From contig OY978525.1 of NCBI GenBank assembly GCA_963854835.1, positions 120,277,240-120,341,239 on the forward strand: a stretch of DNA of 64,000 bases, written 5' to 3'. Under the pieces are notes generated by a model. The model did no database searches, had not been told where the DNA came from, and saw only the letters and a list, made by a program, of their open reading frames with translations. Made by a program: the position numbers and the translations under genes. Source of the stretch: Megamerina dolium (lineage: Eukaryota; Arthropoda; Insecta; Diptera; Megamerinidae). Positions 32,914 through 44,944 of this stretch are shown piece after piece. Each line of letters begins with the position of its first letter. The first letter of the stretch is position 1.

Positions 32914-33260
32914 CAGTGGTCGATAAAAGTTTATGTACGACCCTCAATTTCTTCCATCTGTCGAAGCCAAAAGCATTTTAAAGAAAAGTAATGATACAAT
33001 TTTGTTTTAAATCCATTTTTATTAAGTTATAAAATAAAAAAAATATTTTCTCCAAATAAACTAACAATTATGCACGAAAACGAAAAAATCTTTGATAAAA
33101 GTCTACGTACAACTTGAAAAGTAATGGAAACAAATTTAAAAATGCACTAAAAATTTAATATTTGATTGCCCCCTATCACAGTGTCAATGACTGCTGTTAG
33201 TGTCTGCGTTTGAAACAACTAAATTGTCTCTCTTGGGGCCATATTCGTTGCCACTCTTGT
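32914..33260 (-). mobile_element. one end of a Tc1-like transposon
   Basis: Starts CAGTGGTCGATAAAAGT directly after TA, and the sub-terminal block GATAAAAGTCTACGTAC (33094-33110) repeats GATAAAAGTTTATGTAC (32922-32938), an IR/DR-like design. The segment near 33160-33215 reads, on the reverse strand, like the C-terminus of a Tc1 transposase (TAVIDTVIGGNQ where the family has QAVIKAKGG). The other end and the catalytic region are absent. Confidence 0.5.
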
Positions 33261-33974
33261 TGCAGCAAAGCTTCCAAACACTAAAAGTTGTATATAAAAC
33301 TTTGTAGACTTTCACAAATTCTCACGGTACAATTCAATTAAAACCTTGTAGTTTCGAAAACCCGTCATTTCCAAAAAACATTTGTATAGAAGCAGCAATA
33401 ACTGAGACTTTGTTCCCTCTCAGTTAATTTACCAGGTATTTGTAACAAAATGTTTCAAAATCACGAATTTATATTTCTTCTTTACATCTTATATTTTCCA
33501 TTAGAGTATATGTTCTCTCTGGGAATAAAAAAAACTATATTAATTAAACTGTGGGTATGTTGTTAGCTCTCTAAAATACATATGCATTTAAAATACGACT
33601 ATGTCACCAATGATAAATGGTTGACAATGTATTTGGATAAATTTTATCATTAATTTCATACCAGTTTGTGGTTTGTTTTTGTATACATTTTATACATTAT
33701 TGCTTTCAATTATGCTGCATTGCACCATTGAATTGAAACCGTATACGATATGCGTACAATTGCAACGCCGTCGACATTGTATATGATACAGACGCTCAGA
33801 AGTTATGTTGCGTTTATTTATCGTTGTTGTTATTGTTTCTTTAATGTAATAATTTAAATTGGTTTAGTGCTTCCCCTCACACCCATACATTAAACATTTT
33901 TTGTTCGTGTTATTTACAATTTTTAAGTTTAAATAAATTAAAAGCATCAAACCGTCGTTTTCCCTAAAAATCTA

Positions 33975-34037
33975 AAATGTATTGCTGACATGTGGAAAAT
34001 TCACGCGGAAATTTGGTCATAATAGGGCTTATTAATT
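33975..34037. repeat. half copy of the 109-bp palindromic repeat
   Basis: TCTAAAATGTATTGCTGACA, ATTCACGCGGAAATTT and GTCATAATAGGGCTT match one arm of the palindromes at 53933 and 54150. Confidence 0.5.
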
Positions 34038-34939
34038 CCAACATATCTATGTATGGATAGAATGTACGGGTTTTTCACGATTTTGCCTATTCTTCAATTC
34101 ATCTGGTGTTGGTAGAAATAAATCATGAACAGAAGCAGTAAAACACACTTGACCCTTTGACTGTAGGACGTAAGCATGCCATATTTCGATGACTAAATAA
34201 AAGTACTTAAAGTAAAGGTTTTGCTGTAATACACACTCAAACTTTCCCTGGAATGTATACCTTAGACACTGCCTGATCTGATGCAGGTTCGTTTCGTAAG
34301 TTTGAAGTGAACGTTCATTTCTGTCTCTTACTATGTTTATTTCTCAACACACCAATAATTACATTCGTCTGACAGCAAAGCATTGATAGTGTAATATCCC
34401 AGTAAATTTAAAAAAACTTTGACAACAAAATATTAAATGTCATAATTGTCAAGCAGTTTCAATGTCATAATTGATACTATATTTCACTTTCAAATTTTGT
34501 TCAACGTTCAACCATTTAAAGTGCAGAAACAATGCCATGTTGAGCAATAAAAATGGCACCATAAACACAGTATTTCGCGCTTTTGTACTCATTCGATAAC
34601 GATATTTCCGATATAAAGCACCTTTGTTGCAGTATGTATGAGTACACGATATTTTGAGGACAATATCGATACTTTCCGTTCAGTGTCTCGTATTGTGAAA
34701 ATGAAAGTTAAATGAACCAATTACTCTTAGAGTATTTTGAATAATGCAAATGAAAGAAAAATAAAATTTCTAAATATATAATTTACAAGAGCTCACTCTA
34801 CAACAGCTGTTTTTGATATCAACATAATTATTGTCAAATATTTGTATGTGCTTTCTTATGTTGACAATCGCGACGGCAAAAACAATGTTATTTTGTTGTT
34901 TACTTATGCATTTTTCCTAGTTATACCTTCAGACTAGAG

Positions 34940-36722
34940 ACGCCCTGCCTAAGACTAAAATACCTACATATATAGCGTGATAGCGATTTGACAAAGTAAA
35001 TGTAATGTAAAAGTAATATTCTTTTTTACTGTGTATGCTTTTGAACGCATTCACGAATACGCGCGCTGCTGGTTGAAAGTTACTTCCTCTTCGTAGTAGT
35101 AATGCTTCAATATTGTCCATTTGTTTGTTGTTTGACAAACCATGCAAGTTCAAAAAAGGAAGAAGATTTATCCAACACAATGCGGTGAATAGAATAGAGA
35201 AATTTATGCAAGAAATGTCAAAGAAAAAATACAACTAAAAAAAGAAGAAAAACAAAAACGGACAACGACAAAGTCCAAAAATAGTGAGAAAAGAATTTTT
35301 ATTTAGAAGCAGGGGGGACAGTCATACAATACGATGAAAATTAAGATGCAGCAAAAAGAAGAACAAGAAAGGTGTTTAGTGGTAGATTTGGTGAAACAAG
35401 CAAATGGCAAATAAATTAAATAAACGTAACAGAAAGAACGAGAAAACTAAAGAAGCGCGAAAATAAAATCGATACTTTATACAAAAAGTGAATAGGTGAA
35501 TGTGTTAAACAGAGATAACAATAGTGTGTTCCAAGTTAAGGCAAAAAGAGAAAAATAAAAACAAACAACTTAAAAAAAATATATGTATGAAACGTGAAAC
35601 GAAATGAAATGACATCTAAACCAAAAGAGCACGAGTGAACACGAATGAGTGAGTGAGTGTGCATGTGTGCACAGTGCAAATAGCAAGCGAATGCATAGCA
35701 ACAACAACTGAACGAATAAACGAGCCATCCGAACAACGAACGAACCGACAAAATATAACGAAAATGGCGAATCGACGATGAATGACGACGAACGTTGAAA
35801 CGAAGAATGTGAAAAATCCATTTTCTAATTATTCGAAATTCTTCTTTGCTAGCGAATTCCTTCGTGTGTGTCTTATGTGCTCTGTGCTCCGTTTGCATAT
35901 AGTAATAAATATTATTGAAAATAAATTGTTGAATAAAATCTCAAAACGGATAATAGAAGAAATACATACATGTGAAAGAAGAGACCTGTGGTAAAAAAAT
36001 AAAATTACGTGTGAAAACGTTAATCGAAGAAGAGGTGGAAACCAAAAGTAGACAACCATTCAAATTGAATGTGAACTTTGTAAAAAAAAAATTATATTGA
36101 AAATAAAAGCTAGAAAATAAGTGCACATTTTGCAACAGCTTTATTCTTCTTCTTGGGCGAAAAAATTTCCTCTCATTAGCAGCATCGAAAGGTAAAATCA
36201 AATATCAAATTATACTTTACAAAAGAAAAACGGTCTTTCGACGCGGCAGAAATTTCACGTAGAACTTTTTACGAGAACGATTGCGTCAACGCCAACATCA
36301 AAGATACTATCATCAGCCTCAACAGCAACAGCGACGAAATCGACGTGCAGGAACAACAGCAAGTGGTAAGCGATAAGTGAATCGAATTGAATTGAATTGT
36401 AATGAACTACATAAAAACACATGGGTAATATAATTTGTGCACATAAAAGCTTGCCAGTTATGCAAAAAAATCGCCAACAACTACACTAATACGTACGGTA
36501 CGATAAAAATTAGCAAAATTGTGGACAGTGCAGTTGGCGGTAACTACACAATCAACAGCAGCAGTAGCAGTAGCATCAGCAGCGACTGCTACGTTTACAA
36601 ACACAACTACACCATAACAGCAACGTTTTACAAATAAATTTGTAAAAACAGAAAGCAGAGAAATTTTTGCTTGATATAAAAACGGCAAGAAATTAAAATT
36701 AAATTTTAATATTGAAAAAAGG
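34940..36722 (+). other. candidate non-coding 5' exon region, possibly of lov
   Basis: An A-rich, CAA/GAA-rich + strand of 1.8 kb lies 14 kb upstream of the lov coding exons on the same strand. Two good splice donors are seen: GTG|GTAAGC (GT at 36366) and AAG|GTAAGA (GT at 36722). A pyrimidine tract with AG at 36178-36179 could make 36180-36365 a 186-nt internal exon. No conserved protein is encoded. Lacking transcript data, assignment to lov is inference from position and strand. Confidence 0.25.
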
Positions 36723-37289
36723 TAAGAAAGAGCAAGAAAAACAGAAGATAGAAAGTAAGAGAGATGAAAGTCTGAATTGAGTGACAATAGTTGCATCTAT
36801 GTGTATTTTCTTCGAAATTCTATAATTTTCTTATTAAACTATTTTTTTTTTGTATTGATATTGAAAGCATTCAATTGCTTCAGTTTAATCAATTTGACAT
36901 CAGCGTTGTTGTTGTTGTTGGTGTATCTAATAAAATGTCATGACTTTTTCTCCTATTTTTCCCATCCATATCTGATTGTAACACATAAGGAAATCTATTT
37001 AAAATTGATTTGTGTCTTTTGGTGGGTTTTCTTCGAAGATACAATATTTCTGAAGGTCGTAAAAATATGAACTACGAATATTCATTACTTCATTTCACAC
37101 TGGTGGAGCGATCTTAGGTTAGCAAAGAGGAGTGGCAAGCACATTCATCAAAGGCTTTTAACCGATTTTTCTCCTCCACACAACCAGAATTTCATTAGTT
37201 TGACAACATACATTGGTAATAAAATATCGGCAATATCGATCACAACAATCGCATACATTTTGTCAAAAATATACAGGGGATTGGTCATT

Positions 37290-38110
37290 TAAAAAGCCCG
37301 CTTAAAGCGACTGTCAAAATTTTTGTGGCATAATTGGCACAACTGTCTTCTATACTGAAGCTGAGTTTGAGATTAATTCAATCATGAAATTATTTCAAAT
37401 CGCATTTTCCTGAATCGACCTCAGTTCTCGTCGCGAAGTCTCTTTTATGTCTTCTAGGTCTTCTATCGATGCAAAATGGGTGCTTCGAAGTGCTAATTTG
37501 AGTTTTGGAAAGAGAAAAAAGTCGGCAGGAGTCATACCAGGTGTATACGATGGCTGTTCGATAACTTATGTTGAGTTTTTGGGCAAAATTGTTTTGTAAG
37601 ATGGATGGAGAAAAAATTCACAATATAAAACAGCTGTTAATTTTAGCAGTGTTGCCATCGAAAATTACCCTAATCCTCTTTAATTTTGAGAATTAACTCG
37701 CAGAGCTAATACGGATTAGCTGCAGTTAATGCTTGAGTTAATTCAAATTAAATCGTTAATCCGGCTTAACGCTGCCGTCTGTCAGGGCTATTATCGTGGT
37801 GCAATTTTAATAAGTTTTCTTTGCACCAATCTGGCCTTTTCCGAGGAATTTGCGCTCTCCGACGTCGTACAACGCCCAAATATTATTTATTTACGACAAT
37901 ACACTACGCTGCGATAACTTCAGTTGAAGACGTTGACGGTCGGCCATAGCGAGACGAATCATCCACCATAGCTCGACCACTTTTGAATGCACTATACCAC
38001 TCATAAGCACGTTATTTTGGTCAAGTCGATTCTCCGTAAGCCTTCTGCAGCATTTTTAGTGATTCGACACACAAAATTCCATTTGCAATGCTAAATTTCA
38101 TATCAAATTG
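37290..38110 (-). pseudogene. mariner transposase, core replaced
   Basis: The reverse strand from 38110 to about 37915 reads ESLKMLQKAYGEST, then AYEWYSAFKSGRAMVDD and RYGRPSTSSTEV: the N-terminal helix-turn-helix half of a mariner transposase. From about 37545 to 37360 it reads YTPGMTPADFFLFPKLKLAL, FASIEDLEDIKE and RRELRSIQENA: the C-terminal end with the third catalytic aspartate in PADFF. The middle, with the first two aspartates, is absent; 37550-37900 holds unrelated AT-rich DNA. Confidence 0.75.
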
Positions 38111-38299
38111 TATGGGAAATTCGTCAAAAAAGCTGATATTATTTTTAAGTTGGCGTAAGCCAACAAGTTGAGGATATATGTTGGGGGAAATGGTGCTGCA
38201 TCGAGATGAAAATTCCAAATATGGGAGAAAAATCGTCAAATGCAACCACAATTGCTCTGAGGTCACCCCTTGAGGAGCAAAATGTATGGCTAACCCCCA

Positions 38300-39306
38300 T
38301 TAATATTGTTTACCAAACATTTTTTGGTGACATAGTTATCCCTACCTGCATTCCTTAAGGGATCTCCCCTAGAAAATTGGTGCTTTTATAAAATTTATTT
38401 TCTCAGCTTCTAAAGGGTATTGAGCAAATGTGTGACCCTCTCTCTATATGATATAATATTGAAAAATATTTTTATATTTTTATTTCACTACATATATTGG
38501 CTGGCACTATCATAAAAAAACAAAAATAAGCATCATGTAAAACAAATAATTAGCTTTTAATATTAGTTGTATATTTTTATCTGTTATATGTGTACAAAAA
38601 CAATAGGACTTTTTAGCGCTCACTACTTACTTCCTACTCGCTCGTTGTTAGAGAATAAAAATAATCAAAACAAAACCAAACCAAGAAACATGAAAAAAGA
38701 TGAATACTCAAAAGCAGTATGTAAAAAGTAACAACTTTATTTCTTCTTCTTCTTCTGCTTCGCCTTTTCAATGTTGCAATTTCCACCACCTTATATGTAT
38801 CATCAAGCATTCACCACATAATTCTCACCCCTTATATCTTGTCTTCTTTGATAGCTTGTTTTTCTTATTTTTTTTTATTAATTTTTTGTTGGCTATTTTT
38901 AACTACCTTTCTCTAAGAATGCTTTTTTCAATATTGTTGTTGTTTTTTTCTTTAATACATGTGATTTATTATTGCCAGATTGTAAATTTTTGCCGGGGTC
39001 ATCATTATGTAGATTATATGGGGAATCGTTAAAGTAACAATTTATATGTTCAATTTATGCTTGCGAGTGGCTTTTTTTGTAAAAATATTTTTTGCCAGAT
39101 TCTTTTGACGACGCCTTGTCAGTAGACAATAGTAAAGTAGAGGTTGGACATGGTGATTTGAATATTTTATTAGTGCAAAATTTATATAATTATACGTAAG
39201 TGAAGCAGAGTTTATGATCTTTTCATTTAAGCAAAATTTATTTTCTAATTGTATATTAAAAATGATATTTTTTATCTGAAAATTGCAAAATCAAGGGATT
39301 CTACAA
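38300..39306. other. gene-free AT-rich stretch
   Basis: No coding or repeat feature supported. T-rich blocks lie at 38850-38950. Open frames translate homopolymers. Confidence 0.4.
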
Positions 39307-39319
39307 ATAAAAAATAGCC

Positions 39320-39920
39320 TCTAAGAGGCTCTTTGTCCCATCTTCTCTGCCAATACTATTGTACAACATACTTTTGGAAACATATCCAAAAATCATACTT
39401 ATATGGATTCCCAGCCATGTCAATATCCAAGGAAATGTACTCGCACATGCTACAGCAAAATTTGCATCCAATGTTCCCATTACCACTAATATCAATCTAA
39501 ATCCAAACGACGAGGTTCGAAATGACAAAGTTTTCCCGCCTAAGGTTAGGCCATACAAGACTAACCCACGGACATCAACGAAAGGTGCAACCAAGTATTT
39601 AAAAATTCGAGCCCGTTATTGTATCCATCGGACCCCAACACTGATAATATAAGCACAATTATCCAGTTCCTCAAGAGAACCAATCTGTTTTATAATATTT
39701 AACAGCACATTCTAATAATATAAGTACTCGTCTATGACTAAATCTTAATTGTGTTATTTAAATAATCTACAGCTTAAGGCCTTTTGAACGGTTGAACCGT
39801 TGTACCATCACTTTTTCGGAGCTTTTGTCACATCCCTTTTTTTTAAAAGCTTTTACATTGCAAAATGTTATTGCCGAAGGAATTGCCAATTACTTGCCGA
39901 CAGTTGAAAGTTGTGCCTCA
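39320..39920 (-). repeat. SINE copy G split by a LINE fragment
   Basis: Left part 39320-39364 (AAGAGGCTCTTTGTCCC, TTCTCTGCCAATACTATT) and right part about 39785-39920 (ATCACTTTTTCGGAGC, TGTTATTGCCGAAGGAATTG, CTTGCCGACAG) are adjacent body segments of the SINE in other copies. The tRNA head is lost. Confidence 0.6.
39365..39784 (+). pseudogene. I-clade LINE 3' end with RNase H remnant
   Basis: The frame at 39359-39652 reads ILIWIPSHVNIQGNVLAHAT, the conserved end of an RNase H domain (the family pattern has WIPSHVGIxGNExAD; the final aspartate is changed to histidine here). It is followed about 70 residues later by ISTIIQFLKRTNLFYNI in another frame, like the C-terminus of I-type non-LTR elements, and by TAA-rich DNA. 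It sits inside a SINE, so it inserted after that SINE. Non-functional. Confidence 0.6.
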
Positions 39921-39924
39921 GCTC

Positions 39925-42628
39925 AGGAGATTCCCATCCCACTAAGGGTTCTATTTCTGCAAGAAGAGTGCAAAAGGAAATCCATAATTATGACAATCCA
40001 ATGGCATACAAATGACGACAAATTACCTAAAATCCATACTTGCAATCTAGAAAACATGAACGAAACTCGTCCACAATAAAAATGATTATGTCTGACGAAA
40101 ATAACGAAATAAATCAATGTGATGATGATCTGGCAACGCTTTTCCTCCCAACATCTCTACTATTTTGCAATTATGTACAATAAATGGTTCTTCCGTTTCT
40201 TCTTCAATATCTACATTTACACATTTACATACAATATGTATGTGCATATGTATGTGCGATGGTGAATGGCGGCAAAAGAAAACTTTCCAAATAAACATTC
40301 AAACAATACAAGTATAAAGGACACAAATGGAATGGAACAATAGTAAAAATTGCAAAAGTAGATACAAAAAAAGAGAGAATGGTGTCGTGAAGCAAAGAGA
40401 AAAAAACAAAAAACAAAAAACAAACAAAACCAAAAAAGAAAAGAAAATGTTACAAACAATAATAATGACAATGGGACGTAGTTGTAGGGTTGCCAGAGGC
40501 TTTTTAAAATAATTTAAATTGTATATTGGAACAAAAAAATTCTTCATTATGTTATCTAAATGTTGACAGGTCTCGTCTTCGATGGATGATGATGATGACG
40601 ACATCGCACTTGAGAAATTTTATTTATTTTGTGTGAAAACTGTAAAGAAAATTCATTGTGACGAGTGATCGTAACGACGAGTTTGTAGAAGTCTTACTCG
40701 TCAAGTTGAGACGAGTACATGACGATGAAAAGAAGTGAATTATTCCAAGTCAGAATTTCAATATGGTAATACTGTAATACTGGTACTGGTATATTGTAAT
40801 AATGGTACTATTGATAAGTGAAATTAAATAAAAACGGGAAGTAAAACTAAATCGACGATGATGTGTTATTTTAATCATTTTAAGATAAAAGAACTAATGA
40901 AAAAAATTGAAAATGCTACAAATGCGCAACTGTCACCAACATTTTTACCGTCTATCCATTTAAACAAGATAAAATCTACAGAAAAATTAGTTGACAAAAA
41001 ATCAACTGTAAATGCGTAAGTTCTTCGTCTGTCAGGGTGAATTTTCTCTGTCTAGGCTATCGGTCTTGGTCTTTTGACAATCACAATTATCAAAATATTG
41101 CGAATATATCTTTTAATAAAGTTTAGCCTAGGCGTGTAGTTCTCGTGTAGTTGAAAAAAAACGTCAAATTGTCATTCTGGCAACACTACGCTATAGCAAA
41201 AATGAAATCAAACTTGTACGGAGCATCAAATAGTTTGTGTTTGGCATAAAAAATAGAAGAGAAAAGAATCAACCAAGTAAGCAAGTAAGCAAAAACAATA
41301 AGAACAATGGAAAGGCTAACAAAAAATGAAAAACACACACCACAAAGTATGTAGTGACGATTTTGACCAAAAGTAAAATAATCGTTAATACGTTAATGAT
41401 AAGCAATAGCGCAATAGCACCATGGCCATGGCCAACAACAAAAACAAACAAAAAACGAGAAGGAAGAAGTAGAAGAAACAAGTAGAATAAACAGAATATC
41501 CATTGAGAAAAGTTAAAGTAGAGAATGGTGAAGTGTTGAAGAAGAAGAAGAAGAACAAGAACAAGAACAAGAAAACAAAAAGGAGGAACCAACCAAAAGG
41601 TAGACCGGCCAAAAAGCAATCATCAGCAGCAACGCAATAATGGCAACAAAACAAAATTCGTGGAATGGTCGTTTCGTCAGGGAGGAGGTGTGTGGCGGTC
41701 GAGTCGGGTATCGGAATGGAATGGATTGAATTGAATTTGAAGAAGGAAAAGTTTTAACAAAACAAAGCGGCGGTTGCGGCTACGACAGCAGCACCAGCCG
41801 CAGCAGCATAGCGAATACTCGCATACGAACAAGTTATTGTTGTGTGGTTGTTGGTGTTTTATGATGTTTTTGTAGCTTTTACAAAGAATATAGTATTAGC
41901 GATGGCGAGATACATATGTATTACAATGTACGCATATTTGAATTTTGGTATGGTGTGTTTTACATGTGTGGAATATGAAAATCATATGCATAAAGTCGAT
42001 GGCGAAAGAGTGAAAGATGCTTTTGCCGGTGTATTCTTGGTAAAATGTGCTTCAAATATGTATAACACACCATGTCAATTTCATGTACATATGTATCTAT
42101 ATTTATTCTGGGATCTTGTCCCCCCCCCAAAACAGTTGTTTATTCGATGAGGGCTGTTGATGACTTGGTTCATACTTCTCTTTCTGCATTGGCTTTTTTT
42201 TTTTTAACATTGAATACAACAAGCCTTTTGCTTTCGATTGCAAATGATTTGTTTTTCCTGAATATACAATATTGCAACAGTATATGCTAGATATATGTAT
42301 ATTGACCTTGACTTGTATGGAAATACTCCAAATTTTAAGGTTACACATGAAAATATAATTTTCTATGTAGCTATGGGTACTTTGAACCCACATCATGAAT
42401 ATGTAGATGTGTACCTATGCATTCAACTGCAACTGGTCGTATAAAGCAAAACAAAAAACTACCTTAAGTCATCTGTAGATGAGTTTCTTGACCTTCCACA
42501 ACTTGAGCATTGCCGTTAAGTAGGAAAATTGCAGTGCAGGATACAGTTCTGGATTTGGGCGTGCAATTCTGTGTTCAACGAGCTTGTTGTGTTTCGTTGT
42601 TAAAGTTGCAGACCTTTTGAAATCATAT
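39925..42628. other. gene-free stretch, A-rich on +
   Basis: It contains GAAGAA/AACAAG-rich blocks (41540-41580), GCAGCA repeats near 41785-41812 and a C run at 42120-42128. No exon or known repeat is supported. The + strand bias toward purines at 41250-41640 and 40310-40450 recalls untranslated exons, but no proof is visible. Confidence 0.35.
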
Positions 42629-42641
42629 TCTGATGACATTA

Positions 42642-43029
42642 GGTTAGGTTAGCTTAGGTTATGTGGCTGCCCTCTCTCTCTCTGAGAGGACATACTTAGG
42701 TCAGAAAGGTCCATTGTGCTTCTCTTTCAATACTGTTGTGCGTGTTAAATTTGTACAGCATTAGAAGGGACCTACTTATATTAGCCGGTTCCAAACGGCA
42801 GAACCCTTGTGACATCACTTTAACTTAGTTTTGTCACAGAGCTCTTCTAAGAAGTTTTTTTTGGAAAATCGTTACTGCCGAAAAAATTGCCAATTCTTGC
42901 TGACAGGTGCGTACCGTTCGAAAGAAAAATCTTTTCGATATTAAATTTTGTTATGCTACAGTCGGTGATTGAACCCACGATCTACAGATCAGAACGCCAA
43001 CGCACAAACCATTGAGCTACGGCACCCAC
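42642..43029 (-). mobile_element. SINE copy H, full length with 13-bp target duplication
   Basis: TCTGATGACATTA is present on both sides (42629-42641 and 43030-43042). Between them on the reverse strand lie 388 bp: AGTGGGTGCCGTAGCTCAAT (A box), GTGGGTTCAATCACC (B box), the family body, a (GA)n block and a terminal CCTAAGCTAACCTAACC. This copy defines the element's length and tail best. Confidence 0.93.
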
Positions 43030-43124
43030 TCTGATGACATTACGCAAATTGAAAAGTGTATCGAGCTACAACGGTTGTATATTGAAGAATAAAATTAATT
43101 GTTGCCAACAAATTGCGTTTTCTT

Positions 43125-43200
43125 TGTTAGCTCTATGTGGTTAGTGCGTTGTCCTTCTGATCCGTAGGTCATTGGTTCAATCGCCGACTGTGACCACTTT
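43125..43200 (+). repeat. SINE head fragment, copy I
   Basis: TTAGCTCTATGTGGTTAGTG, CCTTCTGATCCGTAGGTC and TTGGTTCAATCGCC keep the A-box and B-box regions in order. The body stops soon after. Confidence 0.65.
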
Positions 43201-43438
43201 ATGTTACCCACCCTGAAAACTCTTCTAAAAGGGTTGCTTTTTTCTAAGGCATCACCCCATGTAGTTTATTAAACATTTTTATTTTTAATTTTTAAACAAA
43301 ATGTCGGCGAAGAGAGACGTGTAATAATATAATAAAGAAAACATAAAAAAGAAAATACACAAATTATTACAAATCGGTCAGACAACTTGAGCAACGCTAG
43401 CTCTACAGTAGTTAATCTCACACAATGCGTCTCAAACA
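43201..43438. other. short gene-free stretch
   Basis: AT-rich, with no recognised feature apart from possible SINE body remnants near 43210-43240 (ACTCTTCTAAAAGGG). Confidence 0.35.
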
Positions 43439-43562
43439 ATTATGTTTACGCGTCCTTTTCGCCGTCTTTTGTGTTTACGCGTCCTTTTCCGACGTCAATT
43501 ATGTTTACTTGTCTTTCTTCGCCGTCAAATATGTTTACGCGTCTTTTTCGCCATTCAAACCT
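43439..43562. repeat. tandem repeat, unit about 30 bp, four copies
   Basis: Units start with ATGTTTACGCGTCCTTTTCG or close variants and end in CCGTC, repeated four times with about 80% similarity. They translate on + as VYASFS repeats, but the surrounding frame has no other support as a gene. Confidence 0.75.
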
Positions 43563-44944
43563 TCCGTCTTTTTTAATATCCACCGACGATATAATATTAT
43601 ATATCAGTGAAAAGTTATTTCTTTTGATGTCGATATGGTACAGAAAAATTGCAAATATATCAAATAATTTTTGGTTTTGGTGTATTACGTTCACGAATAA
43701 AAATTCCATAGGAACCAATATTTTTCTCTCTTTCAGTGTGTCGTATTCTATATTTACTTTCAAAATATTTTTGAATAAATCGCTATAAAATCGAAAAACA
43801 ATTTTAATAGAATTATTTTATACGACTTATTTAGTTTAGAGTGCCTCCGGTACGTAAGCTCGCCCCTTCTTGGGAAGCGCAGTGCTATCTAGTGCTAAAG
43901 TCGAAAAATTTATCAAAAATTAACAGCAGAAAAATTATTTAAATCAGTCGGTCGCTCAAATTCCACTAAATATAGATACTTTCTTCACTCCATACAAATC
44001 GACCCGCTCTAACATATGTACATACTACTTTATCAGAGAATTTTGTTTTTATCTTTTTTCTGATAATAATAATGCCAACATGTAAACACTTTTCAACAAT
44101 GTATGCGATACACGGTGGAAAATTAGTTGAAAATCATGAGAATTTGGTTGCCTTTATTTTTTATTTTTTTTATTTTTCCCTTGGGCACTATACCTTAATT
44201 GGTTAGTGCGTCGCCAACAGCAGTTTTTTTTTACAGTTTTGTGGCTGACTTAATTATTATAACTTCTCGCCAATACAAATGAGATTAATTTTAGTTTGTA
44301 ACGATAATCGTGCCTTTAATCGTACAAAAGTGAATTACCGATAATTGGACATTTCGATAAGAAACATACAGTTTCTGAAAAGACGCAAATAAACCGATCC
44401 AAGGTTCAGGACGTGACTTATACCTCTTTACATTTGTGCAACAATATTCATTGCAACGTTTATTGCAATGAATATTATCAATCGACGCAAGAGTCATTTC
44501 CAGAGTTCAAGAGCATGTAGAATTACCATTCAATTCGTAGTCCTAGTCTAGTCTTGTGGAATTTATTTTAATTTTTGTTTTTTTGTTTTGTTTTTGCTGT
44601 TGATGTGTTCTCGAATTTGAACTTTTGTTGCAACAGCATCGGCAACATACTCGTATGTATATTCGTATACATAAATAATTGACAAAACTGGTTTCCTGAC
44701 TTTTTCTTCTTCGGAATTGTTTTATGTAGCGCTAGAGAAGACTAAAAAACCATTGCATTACTTGCAACAAAATAGCAACAAATATATGAAACCAAAACAA
44801 AATAAAAAATTACAAGAGCGTAAACAAGAATTGTTGCAAATACACCTTAAAGTCAATATGAACTATGCGAGTATGTTTGCGCGTAGTATTTAAGACTAGA
44901 CAGTGTTTTGATAAGTTAGTGATAAATTTATACTTATGTTTATA
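43563..44944. other. gene-free stretch
   Basis: AT-rich. A weak SINE-like piece (ACCTTAATTGGTTAGTGCG) is at 44191-44210. Nothing else could be recognised. Confidence 0.4.

Noticed and set aside
36437..36796. Small serine-rich (+) and hydrophobic (-) proteins
   Set aside because: Arise from CAG/AGC repeats in a likely untranslated region; no homology pattern recognised.
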